64,000 nt of DNA from contig NZ_AP022596.1 of assembly GCF_010731895.1 (NCBI RefSeq), positions 4,774,001 through 4,838,000 of the forward strand. Reading direction: 5' to 3'. The DNA is from Mycolicibacterium helvum (GTDB lineage: Bacteria > Actinomycetota > Actinomycetes > Mycobacteriales > Mycobacteriaceae). Numbering within the stretch: position 1 is the first letter of the stretch; each line of letters opens with the position of its first letter. The notes beneath the pieces were generated by a model that searched no databases, was not told the origin of the DNA, and was given only the letters and a program-made list of their open reading frames with translations. A program made the position numbers and the translations under genes. Shown here piece after piece: positions 28,079 to 36,893 of the stretch.

Positions 28079-29641
28079 TCACGCGAAGCGGTCGGCGAGG
28101 CTCTTCTTGTCGATCTTCTCGCCGGGGAGCGTCGGCAGGGCAGCGGTGCTGATATGCCACCGGGTCGGAACGGCGAAGTAGGCCAGCGCGTCGGTGACGT
28201 GGGCGCGCAGGTCAGCCTCCGTCGGTGCGGTATCGCCGAGGCGATGGACGATCACCGCAGCGAGTTCCTCACCCAGGTCGGGGTGGGGTGGTCCGATGGC
28301 GGCCACTTCGACGACGGCCGGGTGAGTCGACAGAGCGGCTTCCACGTGGCCACAGCTGATGTTCTCGCCGCCCCGAATCACGATGTCTTTCGCGCGTCCG
28401 TCGATGAACAGATAGCCCTCGGCGTTGCGGTGGCCGAGATCACCGGTGTGCAGCCAGCCGTCGTCGTCGAGGGTGCCGTCAGCTATCCCGACGTAGCCGT
28501 TCATCACTGTTGGCGAACGCGCCAGGATTTCACCGACACCGTCGGCATCGGGACGATCGATGACCAACTCCACGACCGGATAGGGCCGGCCCACGGTGCC
28601 GGGATACTGCGCCAAGTCTGGACTTGTTGCTGCCGTGAGGAATCCGCCGGATTCGGTCATGCCCCAGGTGTTTCCGAGTCCTCGACTACCCAGTTGAGGA
28701 AGCCGGGTGCGAAGCCGGTCGAGCAGCGCGATGGGTACGGCTGATCCGCCGAGCGGAAAGGAGCGCAGCGTCGACAGGTCGAACGTGTCGAAATCGGGAT
28801 GCTCGAGCACCCTGATCGCCATCGTGGGGACGCCGCCCCAATTGTGCACACCTTCGCGTTCGATCAATTCGAGTGCTTGGCGGGCGTCGAACCGTCCTTC
28901 CGGGAGGACGATCCTGCCGCCGGTGAGGTAGTTGCTCAACAGGTTCGACAGCCCACCGACGTGGAACATCGGAGTGCTTGCCAGCGACACCGATTGCGGG
29001 GCATCAGGCTTCTGCTGGTGCGGCAGCCGCCTCGTCCGAGCCAACACATTGTGCTGGTTGGCGATGATGGCCCGCCGGGAGAGCGCGACCGCTTTCGGCA
29101 GGCCCGAACTTCCCGAGGTGAAGAGGATCGCCGACGTCGCGTCGGGATCCTCGACTTCTTTCGAGCTGACGGCGCCGGTCACCGCCCGGTTGCCGGCGAA
29201 TCGGGCGATGTCGCGCACCGTCTCCGGCGCCATGCCGTCCAGGGGAGTGTCAGCCAGGATGAGGCGCGGCTCGAGCAGGCCGATCGCGTGCTCGAGCTCA
29301 GTTCGCCGCCACCAGCGATTGGCGAGCACCGGGACGGCGCCGCTGCGCCACACCGACCACAAGGCGACGACCCAGTCCGGGGTGTTGTACGCGTACAGCA
29401 TGATCCGGTCGCCGGACTGGACGCCGTCGTCTTGTAAGGCGACGACTCCGGTGTCCACCGCATCGGCGAATGCCGAGAACGTCATTCGCCGCGCGCCGTG
29501 AACCAGAAAGGTGCGCTCGGCCCAGCGCTGCGACTCGGCGAAGATGCTCGCGAATGTCGTTGGCCGGGGCGAGTACTGCAGCCCGCGGTGACCGGCATAG
29601 TCCGACGCCTCGACGTCGGTTCCCCACAGCGCGTCGGGCAT
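28079..29641 (-). CDS. AMP-dependent acyl-CoA synthetase/ligase
   Basis: 520 residues of the ANL adenylating superfamily. Motifs in order: the P-loop ATSAILFTSGSSGLPKAV near 170, GNTWGMTESGGF near 330, LHTGDLGHRNAEGYLFIDGRAKDIV near 415-440, and GEKIDKKSL with the late Lys near 513. It activates a carboxylic acid as an acyl-AMP, then usually a CoA thioester; the acid (fatty or aromatic) is not evident. AAGGAGTCAC precedes ATG 29641. Divergent from thyX and convergent with the YcaQ-like gene (4 bases apart). Confidence 0.9.
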   Translation of the reverse strand: MPDALWGTDVEASDYAGHRGLQYSPRPTTFASIFAESQRWAERTFLVHGARRMTFSAFADAVDTGVVALQDDGVQSGDRIMLYAYNTPDWVVALWSVWRSGAVPVLANRWWRRTELEHAIGLLEPRLILADTPLDGMAPETVRDIARFAGNRAVTGAVSSKEVEDPDATSAILFTSGSSGLPKAVALSRRAIIANQHNVLARTRRLPHQQKPDAPQSVSLASTPMFHVGGLSNLLSNYLTGGRIVLPEGRFDARQALELIEREGVHNWGGVPTMAIRVLEHPDFDTFDLSTLRSFPLGGSAVPIALLDRLRTRLPQLGSRGLGNTWGMTESGGFLTAATSPDLAQYPGTVGRPYPVVELVIDRPDADGVGEILARSPTVMNGYVGIADGTLDDDGWLHTGDLGHRNAEGYLFIDGRAKDIVIRGGENISCGHVEAALSTHPAVVEVAAIGPPHPDLGEELAAVIVHRLGDTAPTEADLRAHVTDALAYFAVPTRWHISTAALPTLPGEKIDKKSLADRFA

Positions 29642-29696
29642 GTGACTCCTTGTTGGTCGCGATCGCCTGGTTCAGGATCCCATCGTGCCCGGACGC

Positions 29697-29702
29697 TAAG
29701 GT
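29697..29702 (+). promoter_or_regulatory. Leaderless -10 element (TAAGGT) of thyX
   Basis: TAAGGT lies 6 bases upstream of the thyX GTG at 29709; no Shine-Dalgarno is present. Confidence 0.4.
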
Positions 29703-29708
29703 GAGCCC

Positions 29709-30461
29709 GTGGCCGAGACCGCGCCGCTGCGCGTGCAGCTGATCGCCAAGACCGAGTTCCTGGCGCCTGCCGACGTGCCATGGAGCACCGACGCCGACGG
29801 TGGCCAGGCACTCGTCGAATTCGCCGGCCGTGCCTGCTATCAGAGCTGGTCCAAGCCAAATCCCCGGACGGCCACCAACGCGGCCTACCTCAAACACGTC
29901 ATCGACGTGGGGCACTTTTCGGTGCTCGAGCATGCCTCGGTGTCGTTCTACATCACCGGCATCTCCCGGTCTTGCACGCACGAGCTGATCCGGCACCGGC
30001 ACTTTTCCTACTCCCAGCTGTCCCAGCGGTACGTGCCCGAGAACGACGCCCAGGTGGTCGTGCCGCCCGGTCTGGAAGACGACCCGGAGCTGCGCCAGAT
30101 CCTGCTCGAGGCCGCCGACGCCAGCCGCGCCGCCTACCTGGAGCTACTGACCCGGCTGGAGGCCAAGTTCGCCGATCAGCCCAACGCCGTGCTGCGGCGC
30201 AAGCAGGCCCGTCAAGCGGCACGCGCTGTGCTGCCCAACGACACCGAGACCCGCATCGTCGTCAGCGGCAATTACCGAGCTTGGCGGCACTTCATCGCCA
30301 TGCGGGCCAGCGAACACGCCGACGTGGAGATCCGCCGGCTGGCGATCGCCTGCCTGCGTCAGCTCGCTGACGTTGCCCCCGCCGTCTTCGCCGACTTCCA
30401 GATCAGCGAACTTGCCGACGGCACGGAAGTGGCGACGTCCCCGCTGGCTACGGAGGCCTAA
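29709..30461 (+). CDS. thyX: Flavin-dependent thymidylate synthase ThyX
   Basis: Methylates dUMP using FAD and NADPH, regenerating tetrahydrofolate directly. 250 residues, the mycobacterial length. The ThyX signature [14 protein letters not shown] (RHRxxSxxxxR) is present, with FHSxLEHAS-like [20 protein letters not shown] upstream and [25 protein letters not shown] downstream. GTG 29709. Followed after 24 bases by dapA, as in M. tuberculosis Rv2754c-Rv2753c, but dapA has its own -10. Confidence 0.97.
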   Translation: MAETAPLRVQLIAKTEFLAPADVPWSTDADGGQALVEFAGRACYQSWSKPNPRTATNAAYLKHVIDVGHFSVLEHASVSFYITGISRSCTHELIRHRHFSYSQLSQRYVPENDAQVVVPPGLEDDPELRQILLEAADASRAAYLELLTRLEAKFADQPNAVLRRKQARQAARAVLPNDTETRIVVSGNYRAWRHFIAMRASEHADVEIRRLAIACLRQLADVAPAVFADFQISELADGTEVATSPLATEA

Positions 30462-30471
30462 CCGAAGCGGG

Positions 30472-30477
30472 TAATCT
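30472..30477 (+). promoter_or_regulatory. -10 element (TAATCT) of dapA, decides GTG 30486 as start
   Basis: TAATCT ends 2 bases before an in-frame GTG at 30480 and 8 bases before a second at 30486. A transcript starting 7-9 bases after the hexamer can only use the second, which therefore is taken as the dapA start. Confidence 0.45.
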
Positions 30478-30479
30478 AG

Positions 30480-31388
<909 letters not shown>

Positions 31389-31413
31389 CGATGTCGTCGG
31401 CCGGGCGACTCCG

Positions 31414-33093
31414 GTGAACGAGGAGCTGTCACCTCCCGGGCCACTGGCCCCGGGAGGTCTACGCGTGACCGCGCTGGGCGGCATCAACGAAATCGGCCGC
31501 AACATGACCGTTTTCGAGCATCTCGGCCGATTGCTGATCATCGACTGTGGTGTGCTGTTCCCCAACCACGACGAACCCGGCGTCGACCTGATCCTGCCGG
31601 ACCTGCGACTGATCTCCGACCGGCTCGACGACATCGAAGCTCTGGTCCTCACGCACGCCCACGAGGATCACATCGGCGCCATCCCATACCTGCTGAAGAT
31701 GCGCGCCGACATCCCGGTGGTGGGCTCGAAGTTCACCCTCGCGCTGGTCGCCGCCAAATGCCGTGAACACCGGGTCAATCCGGTGTTCGTCGAAGTCGGC
31801 GAGGGACAGCGCAGCACGCACGGGGTATTCGAGTGCCAGTACTTCGCGGTCAACCACTCGATTCCGGACGCACTGGCGATTGCCATCCACACCGGTGCCG
31901 GGACCGTCCTGCATACCGGTGACATCAAGCTCGACCAGCTGCCGCTCGACGGCCGCCCGACCGACCTGCCGGGCATGTCGCGGCTGGGCGATGCTGGGGT
32001 GGACTTGTTGCTATGCGACTCGACCAACTCCGAGATCCCCGGGGTCGGCCCCTCCGAAAGTGAAGTCGGCCCCAATCTGCACCGGCTGATGCGCGGCGCC
32101 GAGGGGCAGCGGGTCATCGTGGCGTGTTTCGCCTCCAACGTCGACCGGGTGCAGCAGATCGTCGACGCCGCAATCGCATTGGGCCGCCGGGTCTCGTTCG
32201 TTGGCCGGTCCATGCTGCGCAATATGGCCATCGCCCGTGAGCTGGGCTTCCTGCAGGTCGAGGATCGCGACGTCGTCGACATCGCGATGGCCGAGGAGAT
32301 GACGCCCGGGCAGGTGGTGCTGATCACCACCGGCACGCAGGGCGAGCCGATGGCAGCGCTGTCGCGGATGTCGCGCGGTGAGCACCGCAGCATCACGGTT
32401 ACCTCCGACGACCTGATCATCCTGTCGTCGTCGCTGATCCCCGGCAACGAAGAAGCGGTCTACGGCGTAATCGACGACCTGGCCAAGATCGGTGCCAGAG
32501 TCGTCACCAATCAGCAAGTACGGGTGCATGTTTCAGGCCATGCCTACGCCGGTGAGTTGCTGTTCCTCTACAACGGGGTACGGCCACGCAACGTGATGCC
32601 GGTACACGGCACCTGGCGGATGCTGCGCGCCAACGCCAAGCTGGCCGCCCGTAGCGGTGTGCCGGAGGAGAACATCGTGGTGGCCGAGAGCGGCGTCAGT
32701 GTCGACCTGGTGGGTGGCCGGGTCGCCGTCGCCGGCGCGGTGCCGGTCGGCAAGATGTTCGTCGACGGGCTGGTCACCGGCGACGTGGGCGAGCCGACGC
32801 TGGGGGAACGGCTGATCCTGAGTTCGGGGTTCATTGCGGCGACGATCGTGGTGAAGCGGGAGACGGGGCGGCTGGCCGCACCGCCGCACCTGTACTCGCG
32901 CGGCTTCTCCGAGGACCCCAAGGCGCTGGAGCCCGCGATGCGCAAGGTCGAGGCGGAGCTGGAATCGCTTGCCTCCGGCAATGTCACCGATCCGATCCGC
33001 ATCGCCCAAGTGGTGCGACGCACGGTCGGTAAATGGGTGGGGGAGACCTACCGGCGCCAGCCGATGATCGTGCCGACGGTCATCGAGGTTTAG
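31414..33093 (+). CDS. rnj: Ribonuclease J
   Basis: Dual endo- and 5'-3' exoribonuclease of the beta-CASP metallo-beta-lactamase family; 559 residues, matching M. tuberculosis Rv2752c. The zinc motif is HAHEDHIGA (HxHxDH) near residue 80; HTGDIKLDQ and the late HVSGHAY/PVHGTWRML block are also conserved. GTG 31414 gives the family N-terminus; the frame extends upstream into dapA without similarity. Its 3' end overlaps the convergent DUF3445 gene by 14 bases. With pnp, hflX and the tRNA enzymes it makes this window rich in RNA metabolism. Confidence 0.96.
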   Translation: MNEELSPPGPLAPGGLRVTALGGINEIGRNMTVFEHLGRLLIIDCGVLFPNHDEPGVDLILPDLRLISDRLDDIEALVLTHAHEDHIGAIPYLLKMRADIPVVGSKFTLALVAAKCREHRVNPVFVEVGEGQRSTHGVFECQYFAVNHSIPDALAIAIHTGAGTVLHTGDIKLDQLPLDGRPTDLPGMSRLGDAGVDLLLCDSTNSEIPGVGPSESEVGPNLHRLMRGAEGQRVIVACFASNVDRVQQIVDAAIALGRRVSFVGRSMLRNMAIARELGFLQVEDRDVVDIAMAEEMTPGQVVLITTGTQGEPMAALSRMSRGEHRSITVTSDDLIILSSSLIPGNEEAVYGVIDDLAKIGARVVTNQQVRVHVSGHAYAGELLFLYNGVRPRNVMPVHGTWRMLRANAKLAARSGVPEENIVVAESGVSVDLVGGRVAVAGAVPVGKMFVDGLVTGDVGEPTLGERLILSSGFIAATIVVKRETGRLAAPPHLYSRGFSEDPKALEPAMRKVEAELESLASGNVTDPIRIAQVVRRTVGKWVGETYRRQPMIVPTVIEV

Positions 33094-34081
33094 TCGGCGT
33101 CTGCGAACGCAGCCAGGACACGGCGCGCTCCCGGTAGGCGCTCAGTCCTTTGTATTCGACCATGTCGTCCGGCAATTCGGCCAGCACCGCTGCGGTGCGG
33201 GCACGCCAGTCATCGACCGTGGCGATATCGGCCAGCGGCAGCATGTAGCTTCGGATCAGAAAGCAGATCGCCCCGGACTCCGGCAGCCGGATCAGATGCT
33301 GGACCTCAACCCGCAGATGGATCAACCTGCCGAACGTTTCGTCGTCGAGCGCGTCGAGGTGGTCGCGATCGGGCAGCCACTCGGGAAAGGCTTCGGTGGA
33401 CACATCGAGGCGGCGCCCCACCGTCATCGACCAGTTGGTACGCCGGTAGATGGCGCCGGCCGCCAAGCGCATCAGGAATTCCCGTGCCCGCGTGATCACG
33501 CCGGTTTCACGCAGTCGGGGGACCGGGCCGTGGATCTCCAGGAACGTCATCCCCACGTCGAACCCGAATGACCAGCCCGCGGCGAAGGTGACCACACCCG
33601 CGTCGGCGAACAGGTCACCGTCGCGCTGGTCGAGTAGGACGATGTCCTCCTGCACCTGACCGGCGATGTAGGCCAGCGGGTCGCACGGCAGGCTGGACTC
33701 GTGGCCGATGATGAAACTTTGGGCGATACCCAGTAATTCGTTGCGCCAATGCCAGGTGTCGCCGTCGCGGGTCAACGACATGGTCGCCGGGTAGGCGGTG
33801 GCCATTTCGGTCATCAACGCCAGCATGGTGTCCCAGCAGGCGACGCGCATATGTGGCAGCACCGCGTGGCGGGAGGGGTCGGCAGCCAGGATGCGGCGAC
33901 GCTCGGCGAGCTCGTCGGCGTACTCGCTGTCGATGTCCACCACCCGCCGGCCCCACTGCCCGGTCGCCGTGGCGACGACTCCGCCGGCCGGCGCGATGTT
34001 CGTGCTGTAACGATAGGAATCTCCGGTGTACGGAAAGGGGAACGACGCCACCAGATCCGGAGCCGACACCCGCCCGGTCAT
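33080..34081 (-). CDS. DUF3445 protein, heme-dependent oxidative N-demethylase alpha-like subunit
   Basis: 333 residues of the DUF3445 family, whose studied members are the heme-binding catalytic subunits of oxidative N-demethylase (Pseudomonas HDNO) and dimethylamine monooxygenase. Visible: FPFPYTGDSYRYSTNI, a long middle with HAVLPHMRVACWDTM and SFIIGHESSLPCDPLAYIAGQVQEDIVLLD, then FLEIHGPVPR and HLRVEVQHLIRLPESGAICFLIRSY. The His/Cys residues in these blocks could serve heme. ATG 34081 overlaps the upstream reductase stop by 4 bases. Substrate, probably a secondary amine, is inferred from family only. Confidence 0.82.
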   Translation of the reverse strand: MTGRVSAPDLVASFPFPYTGDSYRYSTNIAPAGGVVATATGQWGRRVVDIDSEYADELAERRRILAADPSRHAVLPHMRVACWDTMLALMTEMATAYPATMSLTRDGDTWHWRNELLGIAQSFIIGHESSLPCDPLAYIAGQVQEDIVLLDQRDGDLFADAGVVTFAAGWSFGFDVGMTFLEIHGPVPRLRETGVITRAREFLMRLAAGAIYRRTNWSMTVGRRLDVSTEAFPEWLPDRDHLDALDDETFGRLIHLRVEVQHLIRLPESGAICFLIRSYMLPLADIATVDDWRARTAAVLAELPDDMVEYKGLSAYRERAVSWLRSQTPTKPR

Positions 34082-35001
34082 AGGTCCAGCTCCACCCGGC
34101 CGGACCCGCGCGACACGCAAGCCATCATCGAATCGCGCCGTTCGTCGTCGCTCAGATAGAGGTCGCGATGCAGCACCTGCCCCGATCGCACCGGCACCCG
34201 GCACTCACCGCACACGCCTTGGTGGCACAGGCTGGGGACGGAATGTCCGCGAGCCGTCAATGACTCCAGCAGCGACACGCCCGACTCCACGGTGAAAATG
34301 TCACCGCTGCACGATAACTCGACCTCGAACGGATCTCCGGGGGCCAGGTCGCCGCCGAAGTGTTCGACGTGGATGCGGCTTCCTGGCCAGCCCAAGTCGG
34401 TGGCGATCGCGACGACATCGTCGATGAATTGGCTTGGGCCGCAGATGTAGACATGCGTGCCGAACGGTTGGCTGGCCAGTGCGGGGGACAGCGCGGCCAG
34501 GAAGGACGCGCGGTCGATGAAAAGCGATGCGTGGTCGGTGAGCGACGCGACCTCCTCGACGTAGGCACCGCGGCCCTCGCGATGGACGTAGAGCAACCGC
34601 GCATCACGGCCCCACCGCCGGGCGCTGCGCAGGTGGGACACCATCGGGGTGATCCCGATGCCCGCGGCGATCAGCAGGTGCCGGGTGGCACGCAGCACCG
34701 GGGCGAAGGCGCTGCGCGGGTGGTGGGCCACGACGGTGGCGCCGACCGCCAAACATCGGTGAATCCAGCGCGATCCGCCTCGCCCCTGCGGACATTCCAG
34801 CACCGACACCACATATTCGTGGGGTGCGGTGCTCTCACCGGTCAGCGAGTAGGCATTCGCGCCGTCGGCGCACTGGATCACGATATGGCTACCGGGGGTG
34901 AACGACGGCAGCTCACCGCGGTCGGCGCGGGCCAAGGTCAGTGTTCGGATCCCGGGCACGCGGTCGTCGATGGCGACGACCACGAGGGTCAATGTGCTCA
35001 T
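34078..35001 (-). CDS. PDR/VanB-type oxidoreductase: flavin, NAD(P)H and 2Fe-2S domains
   Basis: 307 residues in the phthalate dioxygenase reductase layout. FMN domain (PSFTPGSHIVIQC, AYSLTGES), nucleotide domain (LLIAAGIGITPMVSHLRSA, YICGPSQFIDDV) and a C-terminal plant-type ferredoxin with C-x4-C-x2-C in CHQGVCGEC and a distant Cys in MMACVSR. It should carry electrons from NAD(P)H to the DUF3445 heme protein encoded downstream, with which it overlaps by 4 bases. ATG 35001 overlaps the upstream gene's stop by 4 bases. Confidence 0.88.
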   Translation of the reverse strand: MSTLTLVVVAIDDRVPGIRTLTLARADRGELPSFTPGSHIVIQCADGANAYSLTGESTAPHEYVVSVLECPQGRGGSRWIHRCLAVGATVVAHHPRSAFAPVLRATRHLLIAAGIGITPMVSHLRSARRWGRDARLLYVHREGRGAYVEEVASLTDHASLFIDRASFLAALSPALASQPFGTHVYICGPSQFIDDVVAIATDLGWPGSRIHVEHFGGDLAPGDPFEVELSCSGDIFTVESGVSLLESLTARGHSVPSLCHQGVCGECRVPVRSGQVLHRDLYLSDDERRDSMMACVSRGSGRVELDL

Positions 35002-35546
35002 ACTCTGCCCGATCTGGCTGGTGCCGGATCGGCTGCGGTGGCGAACCCCAGGTGGGCGCCGAGCCGCCGGGAGACGTGGTAGTAGACGAACAGCCGGCGT
35101 GCGCAGCCGGGACAGGAGATCTCCTCGGTCAAGTCAACGGGCGCGGTGGTGGTGGTCCGACAGTGTGCGCAATAGATCTCGCGGGTGGCCACTTCGGTAC
35201 TGGCGACGGTGATCTCGTCGTCGGCCGCGCCGAGTTCGAGCGCTCGGGCCCGGACCCGGAGGCAGGCGTGGGCGGGTCCGGCCAGTAGCAGCCGCCAGCC
35301 GACCAGAGCATCGGCGAGATCGGCGTCCAACGCTCGGCATGCCTCGGCAGCGTCGGCGATGAGATGCACACGTGGTTGGGTCCCGGGACGCTCAGCGCTG
35401 ATCTGGGCGGTCCACCGCGCGGCGATGTCGGCGGCCTCTGCGCCGATGGCCAGCACCGTGTATTGACGACCGGTCAGATCGGCAGTCGGGCAGGTGGGTT
35501 CGACGGCCCACGCCGGGACGCTGGTGAGGTCCAGATCGGGTGTCAT
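34998..35546 (-). CDS. DmmA-like small subunit with zinc-ribbon tail
   Basis: 182 residues. N-terminal two-thirds has a Rossmann-like feel (YTVLAIGAEAADIAARWTAQ, ALVGWRLLLAGPAHACLRVRA); the C-terminus holds two CxxC pairs, YCAHC and SCPGC, which should bind zinc. This matches my memory of the DmmA-type small subunit found with DUF3445 and PDR-type reductase genes in dimethylamine monooxygenase loci. ATG 35546 is used; an in-frame GTG lies two codons earlier. First gene of a three-gene minus-strand operon, each joined by 4-base overlaps. Confidence 0.75.
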   Translation of the reverse strand: MTPDLDLTSVPAWAVEPTCPTADLTGRQYTVLAIGAEAADIAARWTAQISAERPGTQPRVHLIADAAEACRALDADLADALVGWRLLLAGPAHACLRVRARALELGAADDEITVASTEVATREIYCAHCRTTTTAPVDLTEEISCPGCARRLFVYYHVSRRLGAHLGFATAADPAPARSGRV

Positions 35547-35563
35547 CGTCACCCGATCGTATG

Positions 35564-36379
35564 TCAGCGCTTGTTGGTGTACCCGGCGTCGACGGGCAGC
35601 GCCACTCCGGTGACATATCGGCCGGCGTCGGACACCAGGTAGTACACCGCGTTGGCGATGTCCTCGGGCTCCAGCGTCTGAACCGGCAGCGCGTTGCTCA
35701 TGTCCGGGCCGCCCTGCATCTGCTGGGCGAAGCCTTCCAGCCAGGACCGGGTGAACTCGTTGTCGATCATCGGGGTGTTGACCCCGGCCGGATGTACCGA
35801 GTTGACCCGAATGCTGAATGCGGCAAGGAAATTCGCGTACGCCCGCATGAGGCCGACCACCCCGTGCTTGGCGACGGTATAGCCCAGCGACCCAGCGACC
35901 GGGGCGCCGATGCCCACCAGCCCAGCCACCGAGCTGGTCAGCACGATCGCGCCGCCGTCGCCCTGCTTGATCATCGGCTTCATCGCCACGTCGACGGTGT
36001 GATAGACCCCGGTCAGGTTGACGTCGATGACGTCCTGCCAGGCGCCCTCGTCGGCCATCGGGGCGATACCGGCGTTGGCGATCACGATGTCGAGCCGGCC
36101 CAGCTCCTCGATGCCCTGATACACGGCGGCCTTGAGCGCCGGCCGGTCGCGGACGTCGGCTTCCCGGGCGACGATCCGGGCGCCGGTGTCCTCGACGAGC
36201 TTGACGGTGGCGGCCATGTCCTCGGGGGTGGCCAGCGGGTAAGGCACGCTGGCGATCTGGTCGCACAGGTCGATTGCGATGATGCTGGCGCCCTCGGAGG
36301 CCAGTTTCAGCGCGTGCGCGCGGCCCTGGCCGCGCGCGGCGCCGGTGATCAGCGCGACCTTGCCGTCGAGTTCACCCAT
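35564..36379 (-). CDS. Mycofactocin-coupled SDR-family oxidoreductase
   Basis: 271-residue short-chain dehydrogenase, homologue of M. tuberculosis Rv2750. NAD loop [11 protein letters not shown] (TGxxxGxG), NAGIA, catalytic Ser in [10 protein letters not shown] and Tyr-Lys in YTVAKHG. The insertion between strands 2 and 3 ([22 protein letters not shown]) is the mark of the mycofactocin-associated subfamily, in which NAD is held tightly and reoxidised by mycofactocin. Substrate probably an alcohol. It lies 17 bases upstream of the amine-oxygenase-like operon on the same strand, so co-transcription is possible. Confidence 0.87.
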   Translation of the reverse strand: MGELDGKVALITGAARGQGRAHALKLASEGASIIAIDLCDQIASVPYPLATPEDMAATVKLVEDTGARIVAREADVRDRPALKAAVYQGIEELGRLDIVIANAGIAPMADEGAWQDVIDVNLTGVYHTVDVAMKPMIKQGDGGAIVLTSSVAGLVGIGAPVAGSLGYTVAKHGVVGLMRAYANFLAAFSIRVNSVHPAGVNTPMIDNEFTRSWLEGFAQQMQGGPDMSNALPVQTLEPEDIANAVYYLVSDAGRYVTGVALPVDAGYTNKR

Positions 36380-36384
36380 GGCGA

Positions 36385-36699
36385 TTAGGGGCGAACCTGG
36401 CCCTTGGCCGGGTCACCGGCCGGGATGGGCTTCAGCATCTTGATGTCGGGCGCGCCGTCCAGATGCTCGCCGATCGCACCGAACAGCGCGGTCACGCCCG
36501 GCGCGGCGCTGTGGGTCTTGAGCGCGTCTTCGTCGGCCCACTGCTCGACGAATACGAACGTCTTATCGCCCTCGTGGACCGCGTACAGGTCACAACCAGG
36601 CTCTTCATGGACCGCGGCGACGGCCGTCTTGCAAGCCTCGCGCACGGCATCGACGGATTCGGGCTTGACGGTGAAGCTGGCGACGACGACGACAGGCAT
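36385..36699 (-). CDS. Antibiotic biosynthesis monooxygenase (ABM) domain protein
   Basis: 104 residues with the ABM ferredoxin-like fold: [41 protein letters not shown], then [20 protein letters not shown]. Homologue of M. tuberculosis Rv2749. Members act as cofactor-free monooxygenases or heme-degrading/stress proteins; substrate unknown. Five bases separate it from the SDR gene, so it leads that transcript. GAGGAGC precedes ATG 36699. Confidence 0.88.
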   Translation of the reverse strand: MPVVVVASFTVKPESVDAVREACKTAVAAVHEEPGCDLYAVHEGDKTFVFVEQWADEDALKTHSAAPGVTALFGAIGEHLDGAPDIKMLKPIPAGDPAKGQVRP

Positions 36700-36893
36700 G
36701 AGCGAGCTCCTCGGAAGTAGGTGACGGCGCTTACGTTAGCCCTGCTTCATATCGCCGCACGATGGGGTCCCGGTGAGCGGGGGAGGGCCCGTAATCGGCC
36801 TTTGCCGGCCTTTGTCGCAGTCTGGCAACGACGCGCCGTGTTACAGGTGTTGTGGGTGGTGCAGATGGGGCAATTGCGACTACGCTTGCCCGC

